From Arthrobacter sp. MAHUQ-56 (GTDB lineage: Bacteria; Actinomycetota; Actinomycetes; Actinomycetales; Micrococcaceae): a stretch of 64,000 bases of DNA. Below the pieces are notes generated by a model. It saw nothing but the letters and a program-made list of their open reading frames with translations. It had not been told where the DNA came from and did not search any database. Both the position numbers and the translations under genes were made by a program. Of this stretch, positions 24,996 to 33,619 are shown in pieces; the stretch's first letter is position 1; each line of letters starts with the position of its first letter. The stretch covers positions 186,001 through 250,000 of the forward strand of contig NZ_JAIFZQ010000004.1 of the NCBI RefSeq assembly GCF_019710585.1. The letters are read 5' to 3'.

Positions 24996-25031
24996 CGAAG
25001 GGTTGGTCCCGGCTTCGGAACCAACCCTTCG
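24996..25031. terminator. Hairpin after the LpdA-like gene
   Basis: Arms CGAAGGGTTGGT (24996-25007) and ACCAACCCTTCG (25020-25031), a perfect 12-bp stem. It lies 15 bp after the stop of the minus-strand flavoprotein gene. Confidence 0.6.
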
Positions 25032-25045
25032 ATTGCAGGGAACCG

Positions 25046-26461
25046 CTACATGTGCACGTGCAGCCGGCGCGCGGCCTCGGAGATCGACCCGGTCAGCGAC
25101 GGGTAGACGGTGAAGGTGCTGGCGACGTCGTCCACGTGCAGCTTCTGTTTCACCGCGATGGCGATCGGGAAGATCAGTTCGGAGGCGTTGGGGCCCACCA
25201 CCACACCGCCGATCACCGTACCGGAGCCCTTCCGCGCAAAGATCTTCACGAACCCGTCCTTGGCATTGCGCATCTTGGCACGGGCGTTGCTGCGCAGCGA
25301 CAGCTTGATGACGTCGCCCTGGTACTTGCCGGCATCGATCTCGGCTTCCGACACGCCCACGTTCGCGATCTCGGGCGAGGTGAAGATGTTCGATGCCACC
25401 TGGTGGAGCTTGAGCGGCGTCACGACGTCGCCCATGAAGTGCGCCACGGCGATGCGGCCCTGCATGGCGGCCACCGACGCCAGCGGCAGGACACCGGTGC
25501 AGTCGCCGGCGGCGTAGATGTTCGGCGCGGTGGTGCGGGAGACGCCGTCGACCTTGATATGGCCGCTTTCGCTGACCGCAACGCCGGCCTCTTCCAGGCC
25601 GATGCCAGCGGTGTTGGGGATGGAACCGAGGCAGAGCAGGCAGTGGCTGCCGGTCACCGTGGTGCCGTCGCCCAGGGTCACCAGCACGCCGTTGTCCGTG
25701 CGCTCCACTGTCTGGGCTCGGGAACGGGACAGGACACGGACGCCGCGGCGTTCGAAGACTTCTTCAAGGACGACGGCGGCATCCACGTCCGAGCCCGGCA
25801 GGACCCGGTCGCGGCTGGAAATCAGGGTGACCTTGGAACCGAGGCCGTTGTAGGCGGAGGCGAATTCGGCGCCGGTCACGCCGGACCCCACCACGATGAG
25901 GTCCTCGGGGAGCTCGTCCAGGTTGTAGATCTGCGTCCAGTTCAGGATGCGTTCACCGTCCGGCCGGGCCGTTTCCAGCTCCCGGGGGTGCGCGCCAACG
26001 GCCAGCAGGATCGTGTCCGCTTCGACCGTCTCGGTGCCGTCCACGGTGATCACTTCGATGGTGTGGTTGTCCAGCAGCCGGCCGGATCCGGCAATGATCC
26101 GCACGCCCTGTTTGTCCAGGGCATCGCGGATGTCCTGGGACTGGCTGCGGGCCAGGTTGAGCAGGCGGTCGTTGATGTGTTTGAGGTCGGCGCGCATCAC
26201 CGGCACAAAGTCGCCATCGTCGACGTCGAACTTCACTCCCAGTTCCCCGGCCTCGGCAACGCGGGTCATCAGGTCCGCCGTGGCAATGAGCGTCTTGGAC
26301 GGCACAACGTCGGTCAGCACTGCGGATCCGCCCAGGCCGGCGCGTTCGATGATGGTGACCGTCGCCCCGAGCGAGGCGGCCACCATGGCGGCTTCGTATC
26401 CGCCCGGACCACCTCCAAGGATTGCGATCCGGGGTGAGCTGAAATCTGGATGCGTAGTCAC
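25046..26461 (-). CDS. lpdA: LpdA-type NAD(P)H-quinone dehydrogenase (flavoprotein disulfide reductase family)
   Basis: A 471-aa FAD protein related to dihydrolipoamide dehydrogenase: IAILGGGPGGYEAAM for FAD, a central VVGSGVTGAEFASAY NAD(P) site, and IYAAGDCTG closing the FAD domain. The redox-disulfide segment reads GGSAVLTDVVPSK. Both cysteines of the usual GGTCLNVGCIPSK are replaced, and the C-terminal His-Glu pair is absent. It therefore cannot be a classical lipoamide dehydrogenase. It matches the LpdA (Rv3303c-like) quinone reductases of actinobacteria, which lack lipoamide activity. The start is GTG 26461 by homology; GTG 26467 is possible. Confidence 0.83.
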   Translation of the reverse strand: MTTHPDFSSPRIAILGGGPGGYEAAMVAASLGATVTIIERAGLGGSAVLTDVVPSKTLIATADLMTRVAEAGELGVKFDVDDGDFVPVMRADLKHINDRLLNLARSQSQDIRDALDKQGVRIIAGSGRLLDNHTIEVITVDGTETVEADTILLAVGAHPRELETARPDGERILNWTQIYNLDELPEDLIVVGSGVTGAEFASAYNGLGSKVTLISSRDRVLPGSDVDAAVVLEEVFERRGVRVLSRSRAQTVERTDNGVLVTLGDGTTVTGSHCLLCLGSIPNTAGIGLEEAGVAVSESGHIKVDGVSRTTAPNIYAAGDCTGVLPLASVAAMQGRIAVAHFMGDVVTPLKLHQVASNIFTSPEIANVGVSEAEIDAGKYQGDVIKLSLRSNARAKMRNAKDGFVKIFARKGSGTVIGGVVVGPNASELIFPIAIAVKQKLHVDDVASTFTVYPSLTGSISEAARRLHVHM

Positions 26462-26554
26462 AATCACCCATTCTGGTCCATCCGCGGCCGGACCACCAAG
26501 AAAACCGGGCGGCCCGGGAGCCCGCCGTGACGGGGGCAACACGGGCGGGCAGGA

Positions 26555-26560
26555 TACCTT
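26555..26560 (+). promoter_or_regulatory. -10 box of the purine nucleoside phosphorylase gene (leaderless)
   Basis: TACCTT exactly 6 nt before the GTG at 26567. Confidence 0.5.
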
Positions 26561-26566
26561 TTACTG

Positions 26567-27385
26567 GTGAGTACAACTGACTTCCTGAACACGGACCCGT
26601 TCGCGGCCGCCCGCGCCGCCGCCGACTACATCGCCGAGGAAACCGGGGTGGACCGCCACGATGTCGCACTGGTGCTCGGCTCCGGCTGGGGCGAGGCCGC
26701 CGACCTCATTGGCGATACCACCGCGACCCTGTCCGCCGAGGAAGTCCCCGGCTTCCACGCGCCTGCCGTGGAGGGCCACGTCGGCACCATCCGCTCCGTC
26801 CTGACCACCGCAGGAAAGCGGGCCCTGGTCCTGGGTGCCCGGACGCACTACTACGAGGGCAAGGGCGTTCGCGCAGTGGTCCACGGCATCCGTGCCGCGG
26901 CGGCCGCCGGGTGCGGCACGCTGGTCCTCACCAATGGCTGCGGCGGACTCAACGAGGCGTGGACACCTGGCACCCCGGTGCTGATCCGGGACCACATCAA
27001 CCTCACCGCGGCCTCTCCGCTGGAGGGTGCCACCTTCGTTGACCTGACAGACCTTTACTCCCCTCGGATCCGCGGCCTGGCCCGCGAAGTGGATCCCACG
27101 CTGGATGAAGGCGTGTACGCACAGTTCCCCGGCCCCCACTACGAAACGCCGGCGGAGGTGCAGTACGCCAAACGGATCGGTGCGGACCTGATCGGCATGT
27201 CCACTGCCCTTGAGGCCATCGCCGGGCGGCATGCGGGGATGGAAGTCTTCGGAATGTCGTTGGTTACCAATCTCGCGGCCGGCATCAGCCCCCAGCCGCT
27301 CAGCCACCAGGAAGTCCTCGAGTCGGGCCAGGCCGCGGGCCCCCGGATTTCCCGGCTGCTGGCGGACATCATCGCCAAGCTCTAG
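26567..27385 (+). CDS. punA: Purine-nucleoside phosphorylase
   Basis: A 272-aa trimeric (class I, MTAP/PNP-type) phosphorylase, converting purine nucleosides and phosphate to base and (deoxy)ribose-1-phosphate. Landmarks: GSGWGEAADLI (phosphate loop), PGFHAPAVEGHVG, TNGCGGLNEAW, and MSTALEAIAGRHAGMEVFGMSLVTN at the base site (shown in part by position 205-225). The next gene, a phosphohexomutase, and deoC farther on fit a nucleoside salvage path. Leaderless GTG start. Confidence 0.92.
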   Translation: MSTTDFLNTDPFAAARAAADYIAEETGVDRHDVALVLGSGWGEAADLIGDTTATLSAEEVPGFHAPAVEGHVGTIRSVLTTAGKRALVLGARTHYYEGKGVRAVVHGIRAAAAAGCGTLVLTNGCGGLNEAWTPGTPVLIRDHINLTAASPLEGATFVDLTDLYSPRIRGLAREVDPTLDEGVYAQFPGPHYETPAEVQYAKRIGADLIGMSTALEAIAGRHAGMEVFGMSLVTNLAAGISPQPLSHQEVLESGQAAGPRISRLLADIIAKL

Positions 27386-27431
27386 GCCCCGGCCGGACCC
27401 GGGGTTGCGGGTGCGGGACGGGTAATGACGA

Positions 27432-27437
27432 TAGCGT
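27432..27437 (+). promoter_or_regulatory. -10 box of the phosphohexomutase gene
   Basis: TAGCGT lies 7 nt before the ATG at 27445 and only 1 nt before an upstream in-frame ATG at 27439. This favours 27445 as the leaderless start. Confidence 0.4.
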
Positions 27438-27444
27438 TATGCCC

Positions 27445-29205
27445 ATGACGTCTTCCGAAGCCGATGTTCGCCTGCTCGATGAAGCCCGCGAATGGGCTGC
27501 CCAGGACCCGGATCCCGCAACGGCAGCTGCACTGCTGGAGCTCGTCCGGCTCGCCGGTGACGGTGACCTCGCTGCCCGGCAGGAACTGGAAGACAGCTTC
27601 CGCGGCACCTTGCAGTTCGGTACCGCCGGGCTCCGCGCAGCGCTGGGCCCCGGGCCGAACCGGATGAACCGGATGGTGGTGCGCCGCGCCGCGGCGGGCC
27701 TCGCCGCATTCCTGCTCGACGCCGTCGCCACTGCCGCTCCCGGCACCCGGCCGCGAGCCGTCGTCGGCTATGACGCCCGGCATAATTCGGACATCTTCGC
27801 CGCCGAGACCGCCGCCATCTTCACCGCGGCGGGGATCGAGGCGTTCCTGCTTCCGGAAGCACTCCCCACCCCCGTTTTGGCCTACGCCGTCCGCGCCCTG
27901 AAGTGCGACGGCGGCGTGATGGTCACCGCCAGCCACAACCCCCCGCAGGACAACGGATACAAGGTCTACCTGGGCCGGCACGCCGTGGGCTCCGATGGGG
28001 ACGGGGCGCAGATCGTGGCGCCCTACGACGCGCAGATCGCCGCGCGGATCAGCGCGGTGGGTCCAGTGGAATCCATCCCGCTGGCAACGGAGGGATGGAC
28101 GGTCCTGGACAGCTCGCTGGCAGCCGGCTACCGGCAGGCGACGGCGGCACTGGCCAGGGCGGACCTCTTCCCGGCACGCGACCTGCGCATCGTCCTCACC
28201 CCGCTCCACGGTGTGGGCGGCGGAACAGCGCTTGAGGTCTTGCAGGCGGCAGGTTTCGCGGATGTCACCGTCGTGGCCGACCAGGCCGAACCGGACCCCG
28301 ACTTCCCCACCGTGAGCTTCCCGAACCCGGAGGAACCCGGCGCTCTGGACCTTGCCCTGGAGACTGCCGCGCGGCTGGACGCCGACATCGTTATCGCCAA
28401 CGACCCCGACGCGGACAGGGCTGCCGTCGCCGCGAAGGACCCGGACACCGGTGCCTGGCGCATGCTCCGCGGCGATGAAGTGGGCTCACTGCTGGGCGCG
28501 CATATCGCCGCCAGGCTTGCCGCCGGCGGGGGCGCCGGGAGCGCCGGCCCCGACGCGGACAGCAAGGGGGTGTTCGCCAATTCGATCGTGTCCTCCCGGC
28601 TGCTGGCGCGGATTGCCGCCGCTTCCGGCTTCGCGCACGCGGAAACGCTGACCGGTTTCAAGTGGATCTCCCGGGTGCCGGGACTGGTCTACGGCTACGA
28701 AGAAGCACTCGGGTACTGCGTCGCCCCGGACCTGGTAAAGGACAAGGACGGCATCTCGGCAGCCGTGCTGATCGCCGAACTCGCCGCTGCGGCGAAGGCG
28801 GAAGGCAGGACGGTCTTCGACACCCTGGATGAGCTGTACCTGCAGCACGGCGTGCACGCCAGCGACCAGCTGAGCATCAGGGTGGCGGACCTGGGGCTTC
28901 TGGACGCCATGATGAACCGCCTGCGGGTCTCCCCGCCGGAATCGTTCGGCTCCTCCGCAGTGGAGGTCTTCACCGACCTCGCCCAAGGCAGCGACCAGCT
29001 GCCGCCCACCGACGGGCTCCTCTACATCACCCGCAACCTGACCCGGGTCATCATCCGGCCCAGCGGCACGGAGCCCAAACTCAAGTGCTACCTGGAGGTC
29101 ATTGAGCACGCCGCGTCAGCCGCGGAGCTGCCCGCCGCACGCCAAGCAGCACGTGCTGCGCTGGACCAGGTCCTGCGCGATGTCAGCGAAGCGCTGGGGC
29201 TCTGA
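27445..29205 (+). CDS. Phosphohexomutase (phosphomannomutase/phosphoglucomutase family)
   Basis: A 586-aa alpha-D-phosphohexomutase with four domains. FGTAGLRAALGPGPNRMN opens domain 1. The active-site phosphoserine loop is TASHNPPQDNGYKVY. The metal loop is DPDADR. GFKWI and a C-terminal RPSGTEPKLKCYLE bind sugar phosphate. It interconverts hexose- or pentose-1- and -6/5-phosphates. Next to purine nucleoside phosphorylase it may act as a phosphopentomutase (PGM2-like). I prefer ATG 27445, although ATG 27439 is also in frame. Confidence 0.88.
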   Translation: MTSSEADVRLLDEAREWAAQDPDPATAAALLELVRLAGDGDLAARQELEDSFRGTLQFGTAGLRAALGPGPNRMNRMVVRRAAAGLAAFLLDAVATAAPGTRPRAVVGYDARHNSDIFAAETAAIFTAAGIEAFLLPEALPTPVLAYAVRALKCDGGVMVTASHNPPQDNGYKVYLGRHAVGSDGDGAQIVAPYDAQIAARISAVGPVESIPLATEGWTVLDSSLAAGYRQATAALARADLFPARDLRIVLTPLHGVGGGTALEVLQAAGFADVTVVADQAEPDPDFPTVSFPNPEEPGALDLALETAARLDADIVIANDPDADRAAVAAKDPDTGAWRMLRGDEVGSLLGAHIAARLAAGGGAGSAGPDADSKGVFANSIVSSRLLARIAAASGFAHAETLTGFKWISRVPGLVYGYEEALGYCVAPDLVKDKDGISAAVLIAELAAAAKAEGRTVFDTLDELYLQHGVHASDQLSIRVADLGLLDAMMNRLRVSPPESFGSSAVEVFTDLAQGSDQLPPTDGLLYITRNLTRVIIRPSGTEPKLKCYLEVIEHAASAAELPAARQAARAALDQVLRDVSEALGL

Positions 29206-29221
29206 CCCGGCCTTAAACCAG

Positions 29222-29250
29222 AAAAAGGGGCGCCCCTGGCGCCCCTTTTT
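29222..29250. terminator. Bidirectional intrinsic terminator
   Basis: Arms AAAAAGGGGCGC (29222-29233) and GCGCCCCTTTTT (29239-29250) around CCCTG, with T runs on both strands. It separates the convergent phosphohexomutase and nirD genes. Confidence 0.88.
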
Positions 29251-29265
29251 GATGTCCGGGAAAAG

Positions 29266-29646
29266 CTACAGCTCCACCTCGACGAAACCGTCGGCGATGC
29301 GGGTGCGGAATGCCTCAAGGCGAAGGCCGGGGGTGGTGAAGCATTCGCCGGTCTCAAGGTCGTAGACCTCTTTATGCAGGGGTGAGGCGATGGTGGGACG
29401 GGTACCCTTCGAACCCAGGATTCCGCGGGCCATCACGTGCGCTCCGGTGGCGGGGTCCCGGTGTGCGACGGCGAAAACCTCGCCCGGACCTGTACGGAAG
29501 AGGGCAACCTGGCGCCCGTCCACCAGGGCGGCTTCACCCCACGCGGGTTCGAGGTCCTCCACGGCGCAAACACGGTGCCAGCCGGTTTCGAGTCCGGCGA
29601 GGTCTGATTCGGCGGCGAGCGCCCCAAGTTCCAGTGTTGCCGTCAT
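29266..29646 (-). CDS. nirD: Nitrite reductase small subunit (Rieske-like fold)
   Basis: A 126-aa NirD-type subunit of NADH-dependent assimilatory nitrite reductase. It has the Rieske-like beta fold: GWHRVCAVEDLEP at the start, ALFRTGPGEVFAV, then SPLHKEVYDLETGEC. The Rieske CxH...CxxH ligands are absent, as in other NirD proteins. AAGGAG lies 8 nt before the ATG at 29646. Unusually it is transcribed away from nirB rather than following it. Its own GlnR-type box and TAGCGT -10 lie upstream. Confidence 0.87.
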   Translation of the reverse strand: MTATLELGALAAESDLAGLETGWHRVCAVEDLEPAWGEAALVDGRQVALFRTGPGEVFAVAHRDPATGAHVMARGILGSKGTRPTIASPLHKEVYDLETGECFTTPGLRLEAFRTRIADGFVEVEL

Positions 29647-29728
29647 ATCCGGCTCCTTCCTGTGCCTGTTTTCCTGTGCTTGTTGCCGCTTGTTGTCCCG
29701 GCAGTGGCTGCCTTTGCGGCCGTGTCCC

Positions 29729-29734
29729 ACGCTA
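29729..29734 (-). promoter_or_regulatory. -10 box of nirD
   Basis: TAGCGT on the minus strand, 10 bp downstream of the last GlnR-type half-site. The leader to the ATG is about 75 nt. Confidence 0.5.
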
Positions 29735-29744
29735 GGCCGCGGGT

Positions 29745-29782
29745 GTTTCAACCGGGTGCGGTGAATGTGTCCGGCGGGTAAA
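29745..29782 (-). promoter_or_regulatory. GlnR-type box of nirD
   Basis: Reading the minus strand: TTTAC (29782), GACAC (29771), CGCAC (29760), GAAAC (29749), each 11 bp apart and each ending in AC. The last ends 10 bp before TAGCGT. Confidence 0.55.
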
Positions 29783-29822
29783 AGAGACCTAACCCGGCCG
29801 GAAATGCGTTCGTGATGCAGAA

Positions 29823-29860
29823 GTTAAGTTGGCGAAACAATTGGGAAACTGAGGCGAAAC
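29823..29860 (+). promoter_or_regulatory. GlnR-type box of nirB
   Basis: GTTAA (29823), GAAAC (29834), GAAAC (29845), GAAAC (29856), exact 11-bp spacing. The last ends 10 bp before TAGGCT (29871-29876). Confidence 0.72.
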
Positions 29861-29870
29861 TGCCCCTCCC

Positions 29871-29876
29871 TAGGCT
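29871..29876 (+). promoter_or_regulatory. -10 box of the nirB operon
   Basis: TAGGCT, predicted start of transcription near 29883. This leaves a leader of about 43 nt before the GTG at 29926. Confidence 0.55.
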
Positions 29877-29925
29877 GGATGCACAAGCTGCAGAGCACCG
29901 TCTGCGGCCCTGCGAAAGGCCCACA

Positions 29926-32568
29926 GTGACCGAACAGACTTCAAGCACAGAGACTCCGCGCCGCATCGTCGTCGCCGGCGGCGGCCCAGCGGCCCACCGT
30001 TTTGCGGACGCCATGCATGCCCGCGGCCTCGAGGGCTGGCATGTCACGGTCCTCACCGAGGAAGCCCACCTCCCCTATGACCGCGTGGCGCTCTCCAAAG
30101 CCCTGACCGACACCGGCGTGGACCTCACCCTGGGAACGGCCTCCATGTGGGAGCACGGCTCACTTGCACTGAAGACCGGTGAACGCGTGGTCAAGATCAA
30201 CGCAGAGGCAAAGACGGTGGAAACCGCGGCCGGGAACGCCTATGAGTATGACGAACTGGTGGTCGCCACCGGCTCGGACGCCATGCGCCTGCCGCTCCCC
30301 GGCGCCGAGCACGCCCACGTGTACCGGACCCTTGAGGACGTCTGGGCCATCAACAAGGCCATTGCCGGGCTCACCGAAAAGCTTGGCCGCAAGATCAACG
30401 CCGTCACCATCGGCGGCGGCCTCCTGGGCCTGGAGTCGGCGGCGGGCACCGAGCAGCTCGGTGCCACCCCCGTGGTCATCAACGGCGCGCCCTGGCTCAT
30501 GAACACCCAGCTGGATGAGGGTGCCGGCCAGGCGCTGGGCCGCCTGATCGAAGCGAAGGGCTTCGAGGTGCACGGCGGTGTCTTCCCGTCGGAGATCCTG
30601 ACGGACGACGACGGCCAGGTCACCGGCGTGCTGATGGCCGACGAACGCATCATCCCCGCCGACATCGTGATCGTGGCCATCGGCGTCAAGCCCCGCGACG
30701 AACTCTTCCGCGCCGCCGAGGGCGAAGAACAGGTTTTCAGCCTGGGCCCCCGCGGCGGCGTGGTCATCAACGACTACTGCGCCACCGAGGTGCCGGGCAT
30801 CTGGGCCATCGGCGAGGTGGCCAACTTCGGCGGCATGTGCCTGGGCCTGGTCGCCCCCGCCAACACCATGGCGGAAATTGTTGCCGACCGCCTGCACGGC
30901 GGCGACGCCACGTTCCCCGGCTTTGACACCGCCACGAAGCTGAAGCTCTCCGGCGTGGACGTGGCCAGCTTCGGTGACGCGTTCGCCAGGACCGAGCACG
31001 CCCTGGAGATCGTCTACGCCGACCCCGCCAGGGGCGTCTACCAGAAGATCGTCACCACCGACGACGCCAAGACCCTCCTGGGCGGCATCTTCGTAGGCGA
31101 CGCTTCCCCTTACATGAGCCTGCGTCCGCTCCTGGGCCGCGAACTTCCCGCCGAGCCCGGCGCGTTCCTCAGCGCGGCAGGCGGCGGCGAAGCGCCCGAA
31201 ACCGAGCTCCCCGACGATGCCACCCTGTGCTCCTGCAACAACGTCACCGCCGGCAGCATCCGTGACGCCATCAACGGCTGCGGCGCCTGCGAGGGCAACG
31301 CCCCCGTCCAGGAACTCGGTGAACTGAAGGGCTGCACCCGCGCCGGCACCCAGTGCGGCTCCTGCGTGCCCATGCTGAAGAAGCTGCTGGAAACCGAGCT
31401 GACCAAGTCCGGCGTCGAGGTTTCCAAGGCCCTGTGCGAGCACATCGAGCTGTCCCGCCAAGAGCTGTTCGACGCCATCCGTGTCCTGGAGCTGACCTCC
31501 TTCGAGGAGATCATGGCCAAGTACGGCACCGGCGCAGGCTGCGACATCTGCAAACCCACCATTGCCAACATCCTGGCCAGCCAGAACAGCGCCTACGTCC
31601 TGGACGCCGGCCGCGGCACCCTGCAGGACACCAACGACCGCGCCCTGGCCAACATGCAGAAGGACGGCACCTACTCGGTGGTCCCCCGCATTGCCGGTGG
31701 TGAGATCACGCCGAAGAAGCTCGGCGTCATCGCCGCCGTCGCCGAAAAGTACGGCCTGTACACCAAGATCACCGGCGGCCAGCGGATCGACATGTTCGGC
31801 GCCCGGCTGGAGCAGCTGCCTGAGATCTGGAAGGAGCTGGTGGACGCGGGCTTCGAGTCCGGCCAGGCCTACGGCAAGAGCCTGCGCACCGTGAAGTCCT
31901 GCGTCGGGTCCACCTGGTGCCGCTTCGGTGTCCAGGACTCGGTGGCCATGGCCATCCAGCTGGAGCTGCGCTACCGCGGCCTGCGAAGCCCGCACAAGCT
32001 CAAGATGGGCGTCTCCGGCTGCGCCCGCGAATGCGCCGAGGCCCGCGGCAAGGACGTGGGCGTCATCGCGACGGCGGACGGCTGGAACCTGTACGTCGGC
32101 GGAAACGGCGGTGCCACCCCGGCGCACGCCCAGCTTCTGGCCAAGGACCTCGACGACGAAACCCTGATCAAGTACATCGACCGCTACTTCATGTACTACA
32201 TCCGCACCGCTGACCGGCTGCAGCGCACGGCACGGTGGCAGGAAGAGCTCGACGGCGGCATCAAGCACGTCGAGGACGTGGTGGTCAAGGACACCCTGGG
32301 CATCGCCGCGGACCTTGAGGCCGCCATGGCCAAGCACGTGGACACCTACGTGGATGAATGGGCCGACACCCTGAAGGACCCCGAGCGCCTCCGCCGGTTC
32401 CGTTCCTTCGTCAACGCACCCGACCAGAAGGACGATTCCATCACCTTCGTCCCCGACGAGCGCGGCCAGATGCGGCCTGCCACCGCGGAGGAAAAGGGCA
32501 AAGTGCTGATCGGTGCCTCCATCCCGGTCCGCTCCGGCTCGCAGGAACCCAACGGGAACGAGGCATAG
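29926..32568 (+). CDS. nirB: Nitrite reductase [NAD(P)H] large subunit
   Basis: An 880-aa siroheme enzyme reducing nitrite to ammonia. The N-terminal FAD/NAD module has VVAGGGPAAHRFADAM and a central GGGLLGLESAAG. Two BFD-like 2Fe-2S segments follow (CSCNNVTAGSIRDAI; GTQCGSC). The C-terminal nitrite/sulfite reductase half carries C659-x5-C665 and C699-x3-C703, the ligands of the 4Fe-4S/siroheme centre. GTG 29926 is preceded by GAAAGG; the longer frame upstream would include the GlnR box and is rejected. It is followed after 2 bp by the siroheme gene cobA. Confidence 0.94.
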   Translation: MTEQTSSTETPRRIVVAGGGPAAHRFADAMHARGLEGWHVTVLTEEAHLPYDRVALSKALTDTGVDLTLGTASMWEHGSLALKTGERVVKINAEAKTVETAAGNAYEYDELVVATGSDAMRLPLPGAEHAHVYRTLEDVWAINKAIAGLTEKLGRKINAVTIGGGLLGLESAAGTEQLGATPVVINGAPWLMNTQLDEGAGQALGRLIEAKGFEVHGGVFPSEILTDDDGQVTGVLMADERIIPADIVIVAIGVKPRDELFRAAEGEEQVFSLGPRGGVVINDYCATEVPGIWAIGEVANFGGMCLGLVAPANTMAEIVADRLHGGDATFPGFDTATKLKLSGVDVASFGDAFARTEHALEIVYADPARGVYQKIVTTDDAKTLLGGIFVGDASPYMSLRPLLGRELPAEPGAFLSAAGGGEAPETELPDDATLCSCNNVTAGSIRDAINGCGACEGNAPVQELGELKGCTRAGTQCGSCVPMLKKLLETELTKSGVEVSKALCEHIELSRQELFDAIRVLELTSFEEIMAKYGTGAGCDICKPTIANILASQNSAYVLDAGRGTLQDTNDRALANMQKDGTYSVVPRIAGGEITPKKLGVIAAVAEKYGLYTKITGGQRIDMFGARLEQLPEIWKELVDAGFESGQAYGKSLRTVKSCVGSTWCRFGVQDSVAMAIQLELRYRGLRSPHKLKMGVSGCARECAEARGKDVGVIATADGWNLYVGGNGGATPAHAQLLAKDLDDETLIKYIDRYFMYYIRTADRLQRTARWQEELDGGIKHVEDVVVKDTLGIAADLEAAMAKHVDTYVDEWADTLKDPERLRRFRSFVNAPDQKDDSITFVPDERGQMRPATAEEKGKVLIGASIPVRSGSQEPNGNEA

Positions 32569-32570
32569 CC

Positions 32571-33605
32571 ATGCAGCTCAGTATCGATCTCACCGGCCGG
32601 GACGTCCTGGTCACCGGCGCGGACTTCGCCGCGCGGCAGGCCGTGCGCCGCTACGAAGCCGCGGGCGCCGTCGTCTACCGCCTTAGCACCCCCCATGGCG
32701 CGGGCCACGACGGTCCCCTGCCCGAGAAGCCCTTCCTGGTGGCAGCGGTCGACGACGGCCAGCCGGGGTGGGAGCCCCTGCTGGACAGGTGCCGCGCAGC
32801 GGGCATCCCCGTGGCGGCCGAACCGGCCGCCGGTCCCGCAGGCCACGTCACCCTGGTAGGCGGGGGCCCCGGCACCACCGAGCTGCTCACCGTCGGTGCA
32901 GTCAAGGCGCTGCGCGACGCCGACGTCGTCTTCTATGACCGGCTGGCACCGTGCCAGGACCTGCCGTCCCTGACGTCCGCCGAACTGGTGGACGTGGGCA
33001 AGAAGCCGGGGCACCACAAGGTCAGCCAGGGCGACATCGAAAAGCTGATGGTGGAAAGTGCCCTCGCCGGCAACAACGTGGTCAGGCTCAAAGGGGGTGA
33101 TCCGTACGTCTTTGGCCGCGGCGGCGAGGAAGTTGCCTCCTGCGTCGCTGCCGGTGTTCCGGTCCGCGTGATCTCCGGCGTCACCAGCGCCATTTCCGTT
33201 CCCGCAGCTGCCGGAATCCCGGTCACGCACCGTGAAGTCAGCCATATGTTCACCGTGGTCTCGGGGCACGCACCGCTGACCGAGAAGGAGCACCAGCACC
33301 TGGCAGGCCTGGGCGGAACCATTGTGGTGCTGATGGGCATTGGCACCCTGCACCAGCTGGCTGCGGGCCTGCGCCGCGCTGGAATGCGTGCGGACATGCC
33401 CATGGCCGTCGTGGAACGCGGCTACCGGCCCGGGCAGCGCACCACCGTCGCCGACCTTGGCACCATCACCTCCGCGGCCGCCGGCTGCAGCAACCCGGCC
33501 GTGCTGGTCATCGGTGAGGTGGTTCGCGTGGCTGAAGCCAGCCGCGGGCATGCTGAGGCGGCCGCCGACCTGGACAGGCTGGCGGCCTCGCTGCTGGGCT
33601 CGTGA
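32571..33605 (+). CDS. cobA: Uroporphyrinogen-III C-methyltransferase
   Basis: A 344-aa SAM-dependent methyltransferase making precorrin-2 for siroheme. The core (about 95-325) has VTLVGGGPGTTELLTVGA, the VFYDRL strand, the VRLKGGDPYVFGRGGEE motif and VVSGH. The N-terminal ~90 residues form a short Rossmann-like piece (RDVLVTGADFAARQAVRRYE) resembling a cut-down precorrin-2 dehydrogenase domain. It lacks a clear NAD glycine motif, so dehydrogenase activity is doubtful. It lies 2 bp after nirB, supplying the cofactor. Confidence 0.88.
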   Translation: MQLSIDLTGRDVLVTGADFAARQAVRRYEAAGAVVYRLSTPHGAGHDGPLPEKPFLVAAVDDGQPGWEPLLDRCRAAGIPVAAEPAAGPAGHVTLVGGGPGTTELLTVGAVKALRDADVVFYDRLAPCQDLPSLTSAELVDVGKKPGHHKVSQGDIEKLMVESALAGNNVVRLKGGDPYVFGRGGEEVASCVAAGVPVRVISGVTSAISVPAAAGIPVTHREVSHMFTVVSGHAPLTEKEHQHLAGLGGTIVVLMGIGTLHQLAAGLRRAGMRADMPMAVVERGYRPGQRTTVADLGTITSAAAGCSNPAVLVIGEVVRVAEASRGHAEAAADLDRLAASLLGS

Positions 33606-33619
33606 AAGGATTGACCTCC

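Noticed and set aside
30160..32337. Open frame of 725 codons on the minus strand
   Set aside because: Antisense to nirB; no recognisable domain.
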